A stretch of DNA of 64,000 nucleotides from Burkholderiaceae bacterium (GTDB lineage: Bacteria > Pseudomonadota > Gammaproteobacteria > Burkholderiales > Burkholderiaceae_C): the NCBI GenBank assembly GCA_018780645.1, contig JADMJJ010000004.1, forward strand, positions 1-64,000, read 5' to 3'. The notes under the pieces are model-generated. The model saw only the letters and a program-made list of their open reading frames with translations, was not told where the DNA came from and made no database searches. The position numbers were made by a program, and so were the translations under genes. Shown one piece after another: positions 28,531 to 36,431 of the stretch (positions are counted from its first letter, which is position 1; each line of letters opens with the position of its first letter).

Positions 28531-29436
28531 TCAGTTTGCCGGGCCCGGTTCGGTGGATTTCACGGCGGGCAGATCCAGACCGTACTCGGCCTCCAGCACG
28601 GCCCAGGCCTCCTCGGCGGTCTCGACGAAGGTGAACAACTTCTCGTCGCCGGGGCTGATCATGCCGGTCTCGATCAACAGCTCGACATTGATCAAGCGGG
28701 TCCAGAAGTCCCGCCCGAACAGCAGGATGGGCCGGCGTCGCGATTTGCCCGTCTGGATCAGGGTCATGGTCTCGAACAGCTCGTCCAGGGTGCCGAAGCC
28801 GCCGGGGAAGCACACCAGCGCGATCGAGCGCATCAGGAAGTGCATCTTGCGCAGCGCGAAATAGTGGAAGCGGAAGCACAGCTCCGGCGTGATGTAGGGG
28901 TTGGGCGCCTGCTCGTGCGGCAGCACGATGTTCAGGCCAATGCTCTTGCCGCCGGCTTCGAAGGCGCCGCGATTGCCCGCCTCCATGATGCCGGGGCCGC
29001 CGCCGGTGACGACGTAGATCGGTGTCTTGCGCGCCCGCGACTTCTCGGTCACCAGCGCGGCGAAGCGGCGCGCCTCCTCGTAGAAGTGGCTCATCCTCAG
29101 CTTGGCCTCGGCCTGGCGCAGTGCGGCGGCGTCGCCGCTGGCCTGGGCCTGCTTCAGCTCCGCCTGGGCGACGTCGGCCGGCAAGGTGCGGGCGCTGCCG
29201 AACATCACGATCGTCGATTCGATGCCCTGCTCGCGTTGCACCATTTCGGGTTTGAGCAGTTCCAGCTGCATGCGCACCGGGCGCAGCTCTTCGCGCAGCA
29301 GGAAGTCGTCGTCGGCGAAGGCGAGCTTGTAGGCGCTTTCCGGGCCCTCGTACAGCGCGGTGGGTGGCGGGGCCTTGGCTTCTTCTTCGGCGGACGGGAA
29401 GTTGCGGGCGATCAGTTGGTGGGGTTTCTTGCTCAT
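28531..29436 (-). CDS. LOG family / TIGR00730-type nucleotide 5-prime-monophosphate nucleosidase
   Basis: 301-residue Rossmann-fold protein with the LOG signatures VTGGGPGIMEAGNRGAFEAG and CFPGGFGTLDELFE (PGGxGTxxE). Family members cleave AMP, CMP or cytokinin ribotides at the N-glycosidic bond. The N-terminal 110 residues are an extra charged region (REELRPVRMQLELLKPEMVQ) that resembles long bacterial members. The start MSKKPHQLIARN is preceded by GC-rich sequence with no signal peptide. Annotated elsewhere as lysine decarboxylase by error; a decarboxylase role is not supported. Confidence 0.85.
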   Translation of the reverse strand: MSKKPHQLIARNFPSAEEEAKAPPPTALYEGPESAYKLAFADDDFLLREELRPVRMQLELLKPEMVQREQGIESTIVMFGSARTLPADVAQAELKQAQASGDAAALRQAEAKLRMSHFYEEARRFAALVTEKSRARKTPIYVVTGGGPGIMEAGNRGAFEAGGKSIGLNIVLPHEQAPNPYITPELCFRFHYFALRKMHFLMRSIALVCFPGGFGTLDELFETMTLIQTGKSRRRPILLFGRDFWTRLINVELLIETGMISPGDEKLFTFVETAEEAWAVLEAEYGLDLPAVKSTEPGPAN

Positions 29437-29446
29437 GGTGCGCAGC

Positions 29447-30220
29447 TTAAACCCTGCCGGTGGCTGCGGCGGGCCCCCCAGCGCAACAGGGGCAGTCCGC
29501 GGCGCGTGCCATGCGGATCTCGCTCCACTCCATGCGTCGGGCATCCAGCATCTGCAGCCGTCCGGCCAGCGACTCGCCGATGCCGGCCAGCAGCTTCAGC
29601 GCCTCGGCCGCCTGCAGGCTGCCGATGATGCCCACCAGCGGAGCGAAGACGCCCATCGTCGCGCAGGCCACGTCCTGCACCGCCGCTTCGGGCGGGAACA
29701 CGCAGGCATAGCAGGGCATGTCGGGCAGGCGGCTGTCATAGACGGAGATCTGACCATCGAAGCCGATCGCCGCCCCTGACACCAGCGGCTTGCGATGCTT
29801 GACGCAGGCGGCGTTGACGGCATGGCGAGTGCGGAAATTGTCGCTGCAGTCCAGCACCACATCGGCCTCGGCGACCAGCACGTCCAGCGCCTGCGCGTCG
29901 GCGCGCTGCACCAGCGTGCGCACCTGCAGATCGGGGTTGATGGCCAGCATGCTTTGGCGGGCGGAGCTGACCTTGTCCTGGCCGACGCGGTCCAGGTTGT
30001 GGGCAATCTGGCGCTGCAGATTGGTCAGGTCCACCTGGTCATGATCGACCAGCGTGATGTGGCCGACGCCCGCGGTGGCCAGGAACAGGGCCACCGGCGA
30101 GCCCAGACCGCCGGCGCCTATCACCAGCGCATGGCTTTGCAGCAGGCGCTGCTGGCCCTCGATGCCGATTTCATCGAGCAGGATGTGGCGCGAGTAGCGC
30201 AGCAGCTGGGTATCGTCCAT
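29447..30220 (-). CDS. moeB: Molybdopterin-synthase adenylyltransferase MoeB (ThiF family)
   Basis: 257-residue E1-like enzyme that adenylates the C-terminal glycine of MoaD in molybdenum cofactor synthesis; close relatives serve ThiS. Features: MDDTQLLRYSRHILLDEIGI start, nucleotide-binding ALVIGAGGLGSPVALFLA, NLQRQIAHN, the adenylation aspartate in DCSDNFRTRHAVNAAC, and cysteine pairs in YACVFPP and CPCCAGG that resemble the zinc-binding tetrad (CxxC twice). No molybdopterin genes are adjacent, so the partner could be MoaD or ThiS. Follows the S41 protease gene after a terminator. Confidence 0.9.
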   Translation of the reverse strand: MDDTQLLRYSRHILLDEIGIEGQQRLLQSHALVIGAGGLGSPVALFLATAGVGHITLVDHDQVDLTNLQRQIAHNLDRVGQDKVSSARQSMLAINPDLQVRTLVQRADAQALDVLVAEADVVLDCSDNFRTRHAVNAACVKHRKPLVSGAAIGFDGQISVYDSRLPDMPCYACVFPPEAAVQDVACATMGVFAPLVGIIGSLQAAEALKLLAGIGESLAGRLQMLDARRMEWSEIRMARAADCPCCAGGPAAATGRV

Positions 30221-30252
30221 GCCGCGATTGTGCCGTGAGGCCAGAAACAACA

Positions 30253-30272
30253 AAGCCCGCCAGGGCGGGCTT
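30253..30272 (-). terminator. Terminator after the S41 protease gene
   Basis: An 8-bp perfect stem (AAGCCCGC/GCGGGCTT) with a 4-base loop lies 32 bases past the protease stop and 33 bases before the moeB start. On the minus strand it is followed by a T-rich run. It separates the protease transcript from moeB. Confidence 0.75.
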
Positions 30273-30304
30273 CGTTCTGCAGACCTTGCGGGTAGGGCCT
30301 CGCC

Positions 30305-31747
30305 CTATTGCTCGGTAGTGGCTTCCGCCTTCCGTTCCACCGCCGTCTTGGACACCAGCACCGTCTTGCCCTTCAGGCGATTGAAGGCCTGGGTCAGCGG
30401 GAAGTCTTCCGCGCTGCCGAACTCGGGCAGGGGCTTGATCGGCTCCTTGGTCTTGGCCGCCTCGGCTTCGAGCTTGGCGCGGGCCTCCTCGCGGGCCTTT
30501 TCGCGGGCCGGATCCTTGTCGTCCTCGCCCTTCGCGTTCTGCAGATGCTTTTCCAGGTCGGCCTCGCGCATGCGCAGTGCGGCGAAGACATTGCCCTCGG
30601 CGGTTTCGTCCAGCAGCACGTCGGGGACTATGCCCTTGGCCTGGATCGAGCGGCCGTTCGGGGTGTAGTAGCGGGCGGTGGTGATCTTCAGCGCCGTCTC
30701 GGGGCTGAGCTGGCGCACCGTCTGCACCGAGCCCTTGCCGAAGGTCTGGGCACCCATCACGATGGCGCGCTTGTGGTCCTGCAGCGCGCCGGCGACGATT
30801 TCGCTGGCCGAGGCCGAGCCCTCGTTGACCAGCACCACCATGGGCACGCTCTTCAGCGCGGCCGGCAGCTTGCGCAGCGGGTCGCTGCCGCCGCGGCGGG
30901 TGTAGTTGTCGGGCGTGGCCTTGAACACGGCCTTGGAGTCGGCCACCTGGCCGTTGGTCGAGACGACCACGGTGTCAGCGGGCAGGAAGGCGGCGGAAAT
31001 TGCCACGGCGCCCTCAAGCAGGCCGCCCGGGTCATTGCGCAGGTCCAGCACCAGTCCCTTCAGCTTGGGCTCCTGCTTGTAGATCTCTTCGAGCTTGCGC
31101 ACGAAGTCATCGACGGTGCGGTCCTGGAACTGGCTGACGCGCAGCCAGGCATAGCCGGGCTCGACCACCTTGGCGCGCACGCTTTGCTGGCGGATCTCTT
31201 CGCGCACGATGGTGATGGGGAAGCTGCGGCTCTCGCTCTTGCGGAAGATGGTCAGCGAAACCTTGGTGTTGGGCTCGCCGCGCATGCGCTTGACGGCCTG
31301 ATCGATGCCCAGGCCCTTGACCATGGTGTCGTCGATCTTGGTGATCAGGTCGCCGCTCTTCAGGCCGGCGCGGAAGGCAGGCGAGCCCTCGATCGGCGAG
31401 ACGATCTTGACCAGGCCGTCTTCCATGCCGATTTCGATGCCGACACCGACGAATTTGCCGGTGCTGCTCTCGCGGAATTCCTTGAAGCTCTTCTTGTCGA
31501 AGAACTGCGAATGGGGGTCCAGCCCGGCGACCATGCCCGCGATGGCATCGTTGATGAGCTTCTTCTCATCGACCGGTTCCACGTAATCGGACTTGACCAT
31601 GCCGAACACGGCGGCCAGCTGTTGCATCTCTTCCAGGGGCAGGGGCGCGAGCGAGGTGCGCCCGTTGGCCGGCAACTGCATGGTGGTGAGTGCACCGGCA
31701 ATGGCACCCAAGGCAACCCAGCCGGCAACTTTCAGTTTGGCACCCAT
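30305..31747 (-). CDS. S41 family carboxy-terminal processing peptidase
   Basis: 480-residue periplasmic or membrane-anchored tail-specific protease (CtpA/Prc-like small type). N-terminal hydrophobic signal WVALGAIAGALTTMQL, then PDZ (residues about 95-165, IVSPIEGSPAFRAGLKSGDL), then the S41 catalytic domain with VLDLRNDPGGLLEGAV, VNEGSASASEIVAGALQDHK (catalytic serine) and FGKGSVQTVRQ (catalytic lysine). C-terminal Lys/Glu-rich tail. These proteases cut misfolded or peptidoglycan-related proteins at the C-terminus. An intergenic region of 166 bases upstream should contain its promoter; TATACT (31832-31827, minus strand) is a possible -10 element. Confidence 0.9.
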   Translation of the reverse strand: MGAKLKVAGWVALGAIAGALTTMQLPANGRTSLAPLPLEEMQQLAAVFGMVKSDYVEPVDEKKLINDAIAGMVAGLDPHSQFFDKKSFKEFRESSTGKFVGVGIEIGMEDGLVKIVSPIEGSPAFRAGLKSGDLITKIDDTMVKGLGIDQAVKRMRGEPNTKVSLTIFRKSESRSFPITIVREEIRQQSVRAKVVEPGYAWLRVSQFQDRTVDDFVRKLEEIYKQEPKLKGLVLDLRNDPGGLLEGAVAISAAFLPADTVVVSTNGQVADSKAVFKATPDNYTRRGGSDPLRKLPAALKSVPMVVLVNEGSASASEIVAGALQDHKRAIVMGAQTFGKGSVQTVRQLSPETALKITTARYYTPNGRSIQAKGIVPDVLLDETAEGNVFAALRMREADLEKHLQNAKGEDDKDPAREKAREEARAKLEAEAAKTKEPIKPLPEFGSAEDFPLTQAFNRLKGKTVLVSKTAVERKAEATTEQ

Positions 31748-31913
31748 GATGCGAGTGTTCCCTATACGTGATATCGAGCAAACATGCGGGTGAGGGTCCG
31801 TTTTGAAGGCGGAATCTCTCTAGACCAGTATAAGTTCTGGCCCGGCTTGGAGAGGCCGCATCAGGATAAAGTTTCGCCCCTTATTCACGGTGTATCGCCC
31901 CAGGCGACGAATC

Positions 31914-32996
31914 TCAGCCCGTCGGACGTGCAAAGGTCACGACGTGATCGACGCTGGCGCGTATGCCAATCCACTCGCCCACCTGGTGATCATGGTGCGA
32001 GGGCACGTGCACGAGCACCTGCTCGCCGGTGGCAAGACGCAGTGTGTAAAGAAATGATGCGCCGCGAAATGCCTTGCGTTCGATGCGGGCCTTGGTCGGG
32101 GCGTCGTCATCGTGGGTGATGTCGTCGGCGCGCAGCAGCACTTCGCATTCGCCGCCGGGGTAGGCATCGGGCAGCGGGCATTCGCCGACATCGCTCAAAT
32201 CGCCCAGCGGCGTGTGCACGACCGGGCCGTCCGGGCCCATGGTGATGCGGGCCGGGGCGAACACGCCGTGGCCGATGAAGTCTGCGACGAAGCGGGTGGC
32301 CGGGCGGTGGTAGACGGTGTAGGCCTCGTCCCATTGCTCCAGCCGGCCCTGGTGCATCACGCCGACCACGTCGCCGACGGCGAAGGCCTCGGCCTGGTCG
32401 TGGGTGACGAACAGCGCCGTCGTGCCCGACTCGTGCAGGATGCCGCGCAGCTCCTGGCTCAGGTGCTCGCGCAGATCCACGTCGAGGCTGGAGAAGGGCT
32501 CGTCCAGCAGCAGCAGCCGCGGCGCCGGCGCCAGTGCCCGGGCCAGGGCGACACGCTGCTGCTGGCCGCCCGAGAGCTGGTGCGGCGCGCGCTTGGCAGC
32601 ATGGGCCAGGCCCACCAGGTCCAGCACCTCACGGGTGCGCTGGGCGCGCTGGGCGGGCTTGAGGTGGTTCAGGCCGAAGCCGATGTTGTCGGCCACCGAC
32701 AGATGGGGGAACAGCGCGTAGTCCTGGAACACCATGCCGATCTGCCGCGCCTCGGGCGGTATGTGCAGGCCGGTGGCAGCATCGGCCAGCACCGCGCCGG
32801 TGATGCTGATGCGGCCCTGGTGCACATGCTCCAGGCCGGCGATGGCGCGCAGCAGGGTGGTCTTGCCGCAGCCCGACGGGCCGATCAAGACGCCGATCTG
32901 GCCCTTGGGCAGGGTCAGGGTCACGCCCTCGACCGCCGGTTTCTGGTTCGCGGCGCCGGGGTAGCGCACGCTTAACTGATCGAGTGCTAGGAACAT
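31914..32996 (-). CDS. Iron(III)-type ABC transporter ATP-binding protein
   Basis: 360-residue ATPase with Walker A GPSGCGKTTLLRAI, Q-loop VFQDYALFPH, signature LSGGQQQRVALARALAP, Walker B LLLLDEPFSSLDVD and switch histidine in LFVTHDQAEA. About residues 240-360 form the TOBE-like regulatory part. It belongs to the FbpC/AfuC group that powers ferric iron uptake, though related ATPases serve sulphate or putrescine. Divergent from the permease gene, with which it shares the short control region. The start MFLALDQLSVRYPG was chosen for family length. Confidence 0.85.
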   Translation of the reverse strand: MFLALDQLSVRYPGAANQKPAVEGVTLTLPKGQIGVLIGPSGCGKTTLLRAIAGLEHVHQGRISITGAVLADAATGLHIPPEARQIGMVFQDYALFPHLSVADNIGFGLNHLKPAQRAQRTREVLDLVGLAHAAKRAPHQLSGGQQQRVALARALAPAPRLLLLDEPFSSLDVDLREHLSQELRGILHESGTTALFVTHDQAEAFAVGDVVGVMHQGRLEQWDEAYTVYHRPATRFVADFIGHGVFAPARITMGPDGPVVHTPLGDLSDVGECPLPDAYPGGECEVLLRADDITHDDDAPTKARIERKAFRGASFLYTLRLATGEQVLVHVPSHHDHQVGEWIGIRASVDHVVTFARPTG

Positions 32997-33022
32997 GGCC
33001 CTATGATAAGGGCCGGGCGGCA

Positions 33023-33041
33023 AATGCGCCTTGTTCGCATT
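33023..33041. promoter_or_regulatory. Candidate Fur box between divergent ABC genes
   Basis: AATGCG-7-CGCATT forms a perfect 6-bp inverted repeat of Fur-box size. It matches the 19-bp Fur pattern (AATGATAATNATTATCATT) at about 12 positions, which is high for such GC-rich DNA. It lies 26 bases before the permease ATG and just upstream of the ATPase start, consistent with iron repression of both. Direct proof would need a Fur-binding assay. Confidence 0.4.
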
Positions 33042-33067
33042 CTTGTTGTCTTGACCTGGCTCAAGGC

Positions 33068-34723
33068 ATGAATTGCCCGACCCCGGTCCACTCGCCCCTG
33101 ATGTTTCGACTGATCACCCTTGTTTGTCTGCTGCTGGCCGTGCCCGTCTTGGGCGTGCTGGGCTCCTGGCTTGCCATGGATGCCCAGGCGCTGGCCATCC
33201 TGCAGCACCAGTTCGCCACCGTGCTGCCCGACTACACGCGCAGCTCGCTGCTGCTGGCCGTCAGCGTCGGCCTCGGTGTGGCCCTGCTGGGCGGCGCCAC
33301 GGCGGCGGCGGTAAGCCTGTTCCAGTTCCCGGGCCGGCGCTGGTTCGAATGGGCGCTGCTGCTGCCCATGGCCATGCCCGCTTATGTGGCCGCCTACGCC
33401 TACACCGATGTGCTGCAGTACAGCGGCGCGCTGCAAACCTGGTTGCGGGCCGTGACCGGCGCCCAGGGCGCGCTGTGGCCCGATGTGCGCAGCCTGCCCG
33501 GCGCGGTGGCCCTGTTCGTGCTGTGCCTCTACCCCTACGTCTATCTGCTGACCCGCACGGCGCTGAACGAGCGCGGCGTGGCGCTGATGGAAGCCGCCCG
33601 CATGCTGGGCGCCAGCACCTTGCGCCGCGTCTTCAAGGTGGCCCTGCCGCTGGCCCGCCCGGCGCTCGCCGCTGGCGTTGCCCTGGCGCTGATGGAGACG
33701 CTGGCCGACTACGGCGTCGGCTCCTACTTCGGCCTGAATACATTCACCACCGGCATCTACAAGGCGTGGCTGGTGATGAACGACCGCTTCGCCGCCGCCC
33801 AGCTGGCCTCGCTGCTGCTGATCGTCGTCGCCGGTCTGCTGTGGCTGGAGCGCCGCGCCCAGGCCAGGATGCGCTTCGTCACCGCCCGGCCGGGCGCCCT
33901 GCAGGCGGCCGAGGCGCGGCCGCTGCCGCTGCGCGGCGGCGCGGCCCTGCTGGCCTTCGTGTTGTGCGCGCTGCCGGTGTTGCTGGGCTTTGTGGTGCCG
34001 GTGGCGGTGTTGGCCGGCCTGCTGTGGCAGGAGGCGCAGAACGCCGAGCTGGGTCTGCCGCTGGCGCGCTTTGCCCGATGGAGCTGGACCAGCTTCAAGC
34101 TCGCCGGTCTGGCTGCAATGCTCGCCGTGCTGATGGCGCTGACGCTGGCCTTTGCGGCCCGCCTCGGCCAGGCCAGGCAGGGCCGCGGCAAGGGCCTGCT
34201 GCTGAAGCTGGCCACCCGCGTGGTGTCGCTGGGTTATGCCGTGCCCGGTGCGGTGATCGCCGTGGGCATTCTGCTGCCGCTGGGCTGGCTGCAACAGCGC
34301 TGGCCCGAGCTGCCGCTGTCGGCCGTGATGACGGGCACCGTGCTCGGACTGATCTATGCCTATCTGGTGCGCTTCTCGGCCGTTGCCCTGCAGTCCATCG
34401 ATGCCGGCTATGCCCGCATCGCCCCCAGCGTCGACGAGACCGCCCGCATGCTGGGCGCCTCGCGCGCCCGGCTGTTCCTGCGCCTGCACGCGCCACTGCT
34501 GGCCCGCTCCTCGCTGGCGGCTGCCTTGCTGGTCTTCGTCGATGTGATGAAGGAACTGCCCGCCACCCTGGTGCTGCGGCCGTTCAACAGCGATACGCTG
34601 GCCGTGGTGGCCTATCAGCTGGCCCGCGACGAGCGCCTCAGCGAAGCAGCCCTGCCCTCGATCGCGATCGTGGTCGTGGGGCTGATACCGGTGCTGATGC
34701 TGTCTAGGTCGATGCGGCGGTGA
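33068..34723 (+). CDS. Iron(III)-type ABC transporter permease
   Basis: 552-residue inner-membrane protein with about twelve helices in two homologous permease halves. EAA loops are seen at EAARMLGASTLRRVFKVALP (first half) and ETARMLGASRARLFLRLHAP (second half), where the coupling glycine contacts the ATPase. This two-in-one layout is typical of FbpB/AfuB iron permeases. The start at 33068 is preceded by weak AAGGC; ATG at 33101 is an alternative. Its stop abuts the convergent HepT stop with no spacer. No substrate-binding protein gene is adjacent. Confidence 0.88.
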   Translation: MNCPTPVHSPLMFRLITLVCLLLAVPVLGVLGSWLAMDAQALAILQHQFATVLPDYTRSSLLLAVSVGLGVALLGGATAAAVSLFQFPGRRWFEWALLLPMAMPAYVAAYAYTDVLQYSGALQTWLRAVTGAQGALWPDVRSLPGAVALFVLCLYPYVYLLTRTALNERGVALMEAARMLGASTLRRVFKVALPLARPALAAGVALALMETLADYGVGSYFGLNTFTTGIYKAWLVMNDRFAAAQLASLLLIVVAGLLWLERRAQARMRFVTARPGALQAAEARPLPLRGGAALLAFVLCALPVLLGFVVPVAVLAGLLWQEAQNAELGLPLARFARWSWTSFKLAGLAAMLAVLMALTLAFAARLGQARQGRGKGLLLKLATRVVSLGYAVPGAVIAVGILLPLGWLQQRWPELPLSAVMTGTVLGLIYAYLVRFSAVALQSIDAGYARIAPSVDETARMLGASRARLFLRLHAPLLARSSLAAALLVFVDVMKELPATLVLRPFNSDTLAVVAYQLARDERLSEAALPSIAIVVVGLIPVLMLSRSMRR

Positions 34724-35062
34724 TCAGTGGCTGTCAACTGCTGCCTGCAAGGCAGGCCGCAGTAACGGCAACTCTGTGTTTACGGTGTTCCAGACGATCT
34801 CGGCATCGATGCTGAAATAGGCATGAACCAGCCGGTTGCGCATGCCGATGATGGCCGCCCAGGGAATGTTGGGCATCGCCGCCCTCAGCTCCGGGGAAAC
34901 TCGTGCTGCGGCTTCGCCGATGATTTCAATGGCACGCACCACGGCAAACAGCAGCATCTTGTCCTGAGACAGATCGGCTTGTACTCGTCCGCTGATGAAG
35001 TCCTGCGCCACGTGGGTGGCTTCGATCATGTGCTGAAGACGTATGCGGTCCTCAGCTTGCAT
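34724..35062 (-). CDS. hepT: HepT-like toxin (DUF86, RNase)
   Basis: 112-residue HEPN-family RNase toxin. The catalytic RxxxxHxY motif is present as MRNRLVHAYF near residue 74, and the helical bundle (AIEIIGEAAARVSPELRAAM) matches the family. In the characterised pair the antitoxin MntA neutralises HepT by oligo-AMPylation of the tyrosine in this motif. The gene overlaps mntA by 11 bases. In E. coli-type nomenclature the pair is HepT/MntA; the genomic role here is unknown. Confidence 0.9.
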   Translation of the reverse strand: MQAEDRIRLQHMIEATHVAQDFISGRVQADLSQDKMLLFAVVRAIEIIGEAAARVSPELRAAMPNIPWAAIIGMRNRLVHAYFSIDAEIVWNTVNTELPLLRPALQAAVDSH

Positions 35063-35351
35063 AGGCCACCAGCGCCTGGTTCACGATCTCGTCGCGGAAG
35101 TACGGGCTTAGGTCCTGCGCCGTGCGCAGATCGACCTTTTTGCCCAGCAACTCGCCGAGTTCGATCTCGGCTGCGCTCAAGCCCAGCAATCCGGGCGCAA
35201 AACCCGGCTCGAAGTCAACCAAAAGGTCGATATCGCTGTCAGCACGGTGCGTGCCTTTGAGGCGTGACCCGAACAAGGCAAGTCGTTGGATGCGATGGCG
35301 GCGGCAAAACGCATCCAGCGCAGCATCGGTCATACCCAGCGTGGTGTTCAT
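35052..35351 (-). CDS. mntA: MntA nucleotidyltransferase antitoxin
   Basis: 99-residue minimal nucleotidyltransferase. The catalytic GSx10DxD motif is seen: LFGSRLKGTHRADSDIDLLV (Gly-Ser ... Asp-x-Asp), and a third acidic residue is expected in VDLRTAQDL. It is the antitoxin partner of the overlapping hepT and AMPylates the toxin. ATG at 35333 is an alternative start. It lies 23 bases downstream of tRNA-Arg on the same strand. Confidence 0.9.
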   Translation of the reverse strand: MNTTLGMTDAALDAFCRRHRIQRLALFGSRLKGTHRADSDIDLLVDFEPGFAPGLLGLSAAEIELGELLGKKVDLRTAQDLSPYFRDEIVNQALVAYAS

Positions 35352-35374
35352 GTTGCGCTTCTACCCATCGAATT

Positions 35375-35449
35375 TGGTCCCGCCAGCGGGAATCGAACCC
35401 ACATCTACCGCTTAGGAGGCGGTTGCACTATCCATTGTGCTATGGCGAG
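35375..35449 (-). tRNA. tRNA-Arg (anticodon CCU)
   Basis: Full cloverleaf on the minus strand: 7-bp acceptor CTCGCCA/TGGCGGG, D-arm GCAC/GTGC, anticodon arm ACCGC-CTCCTAA-GCGGT with anticodon CCT, short variable loop, T-arm GTGGG-TTCGATT-CCCGC, discriminator A and encoded CCA. The mature body is 72 bases (35378-35449) plus CCA (35375-35377). It reads the rare AGG codon. Confidence 0.93.
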
Positions 35450-35559
35450 ACAGGCGGCGCGCATTCTCGCATGGAGTGAGGGCGATTCAGTTGTGGGCCG
35501 TTGTCCGGCTCCGTCGCTAGGTCCGTACTGCCGAGTTGCCAGCGCCAACCTGGGGGCAC

Positions 35560-36219
35560 TCAGATTGATCTGCCCATCGCAATCACCCGCACCACGCAGG
35601 ACAGGCCGGCGGACTCGGGGAAGCACAGTTCGCCATCGGCGAAATGGGATTTCCAGTACGAGACATAGGTGCCGGGCACCTGGGGCGCCTCGAAGTCGAT
35701 GCTCAGTTGCACGATCGCACCGGGCTCGGTGTGAGGCACCTCAATCCAGGGCGCTGCCGGCTTGATCCGATGACCCATGGGTTGGGCAGGCCCGTTCGGC
35801 ATGCTGACGCTGATGTCATGGTCCATGCAAGACAGCCGGCGGCCCTGCCAGGCCACGGTGCCGATGTTCTGCACGGCCCAGACCTTGGTGAAGCGGCTCC
35901 CGGCATGGACCAGGGTGCCGTCGGGAATGGTCACGTCGGCCACGAAGATGCTCGCGTCCTTGCGCGGCTTTGCCCCGGCTTCCATCACGGGCGGCAACCG
36001 GTAGTCGGCGAAGGCGAGATGGATCAGGTGCAAGGGGTGCACGCGAAGGGCCACGCCCAGCTTGACCAGGGTTTCCATCTCCGGCAGGCGCGCCGCGCTG
36101 TTGCTGACCGTGTGCAGGGTCTGGCGACTCACGCCGGCGCGGCGCGCCAGTTCGGCCAGCGAGATCTCGATCTCCTGCGCTCGTTTTCGCAGGTAGCAGC
36201 CCAGTGCATTCAATGCCAT
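35560..36219 (-). CDS. XRE-family regulator with NBR1-Ig-like domain
   Basis: 219 residues. Residues 1-75 are an XRE/Cro helix-turn-helix (AQEIEISLAELARRAGVSRQ, TLHTVSNSAARLPEMETLVK), which resembles phage and TA repressors. Residues about 100-215 match the NBR1-type immunoglobulin fold: AGSRFTKVWAVQNIGTVAWQ, ... EVPHTEPGAIVQLSIDFEAP and QVPGTYVSYWKSHFADGELC with the conserved Trp and acidic face. In eukaryotes this fold binds ubiquitin-like partners; the bacterial role is not known. GAGGA lies 7 bases before the ATG. Divergent from the downstream PEP-CTERM gene by 212 bases. Confidence 0.85.
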   Translation of the reverse strand: MALNALGCYLRKRAQEIEISLAELARRAGVSRQTLHTVSNSAARLPEMETLVKLGVALRVHPLHLIHLAFADYRLPPVMEAGAKPRKDASIFVADVTIPDGTLVHAGSRFTKVWAVQNIGTVAWQGRRLSCMDHDISVSMPNGPAQPMGHRIKPAAPWIEVPHTEPGAIVQLSIDFEAPQVPGTYVSYWKSHFADGELCFPESAGLSCVVRVIAMGRSI

Positions 36220-36431
36220 CGCATAGTCCTCGTCCCCCTGTATTGCGATCGCCTGGCTGCTTCCCTGGTTCGGGGCGGCGTCACCAGCACATCTTGGCCC
36301 AATCCATCCGTGCTCCCGCCCGGAGGCCACCCGAGGTTTCCCTTGGGTGGGGCAAACCGTCCGGTCAACTGGACAGCCGGGCCGCTATGGTCGTGTCGCC
36401 ACCCGGCAAAAGAACTTCAAGGAGGAATCCC

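Noticed and set aside
28531-29436. Lysine decarboxylase
   Set aside because: The PGGxGTxxE motif defines the LOG nucleosidase family; old lysine decarboxylase labels for this family are misannotations.
32984-33067. An N-terminal extension of the iron permease with cysteines
   Set aside because: It overlaps the divergent ATPase start and the Fur-like site and is not hydrophobic as expected; the start at 33068 is preferred.
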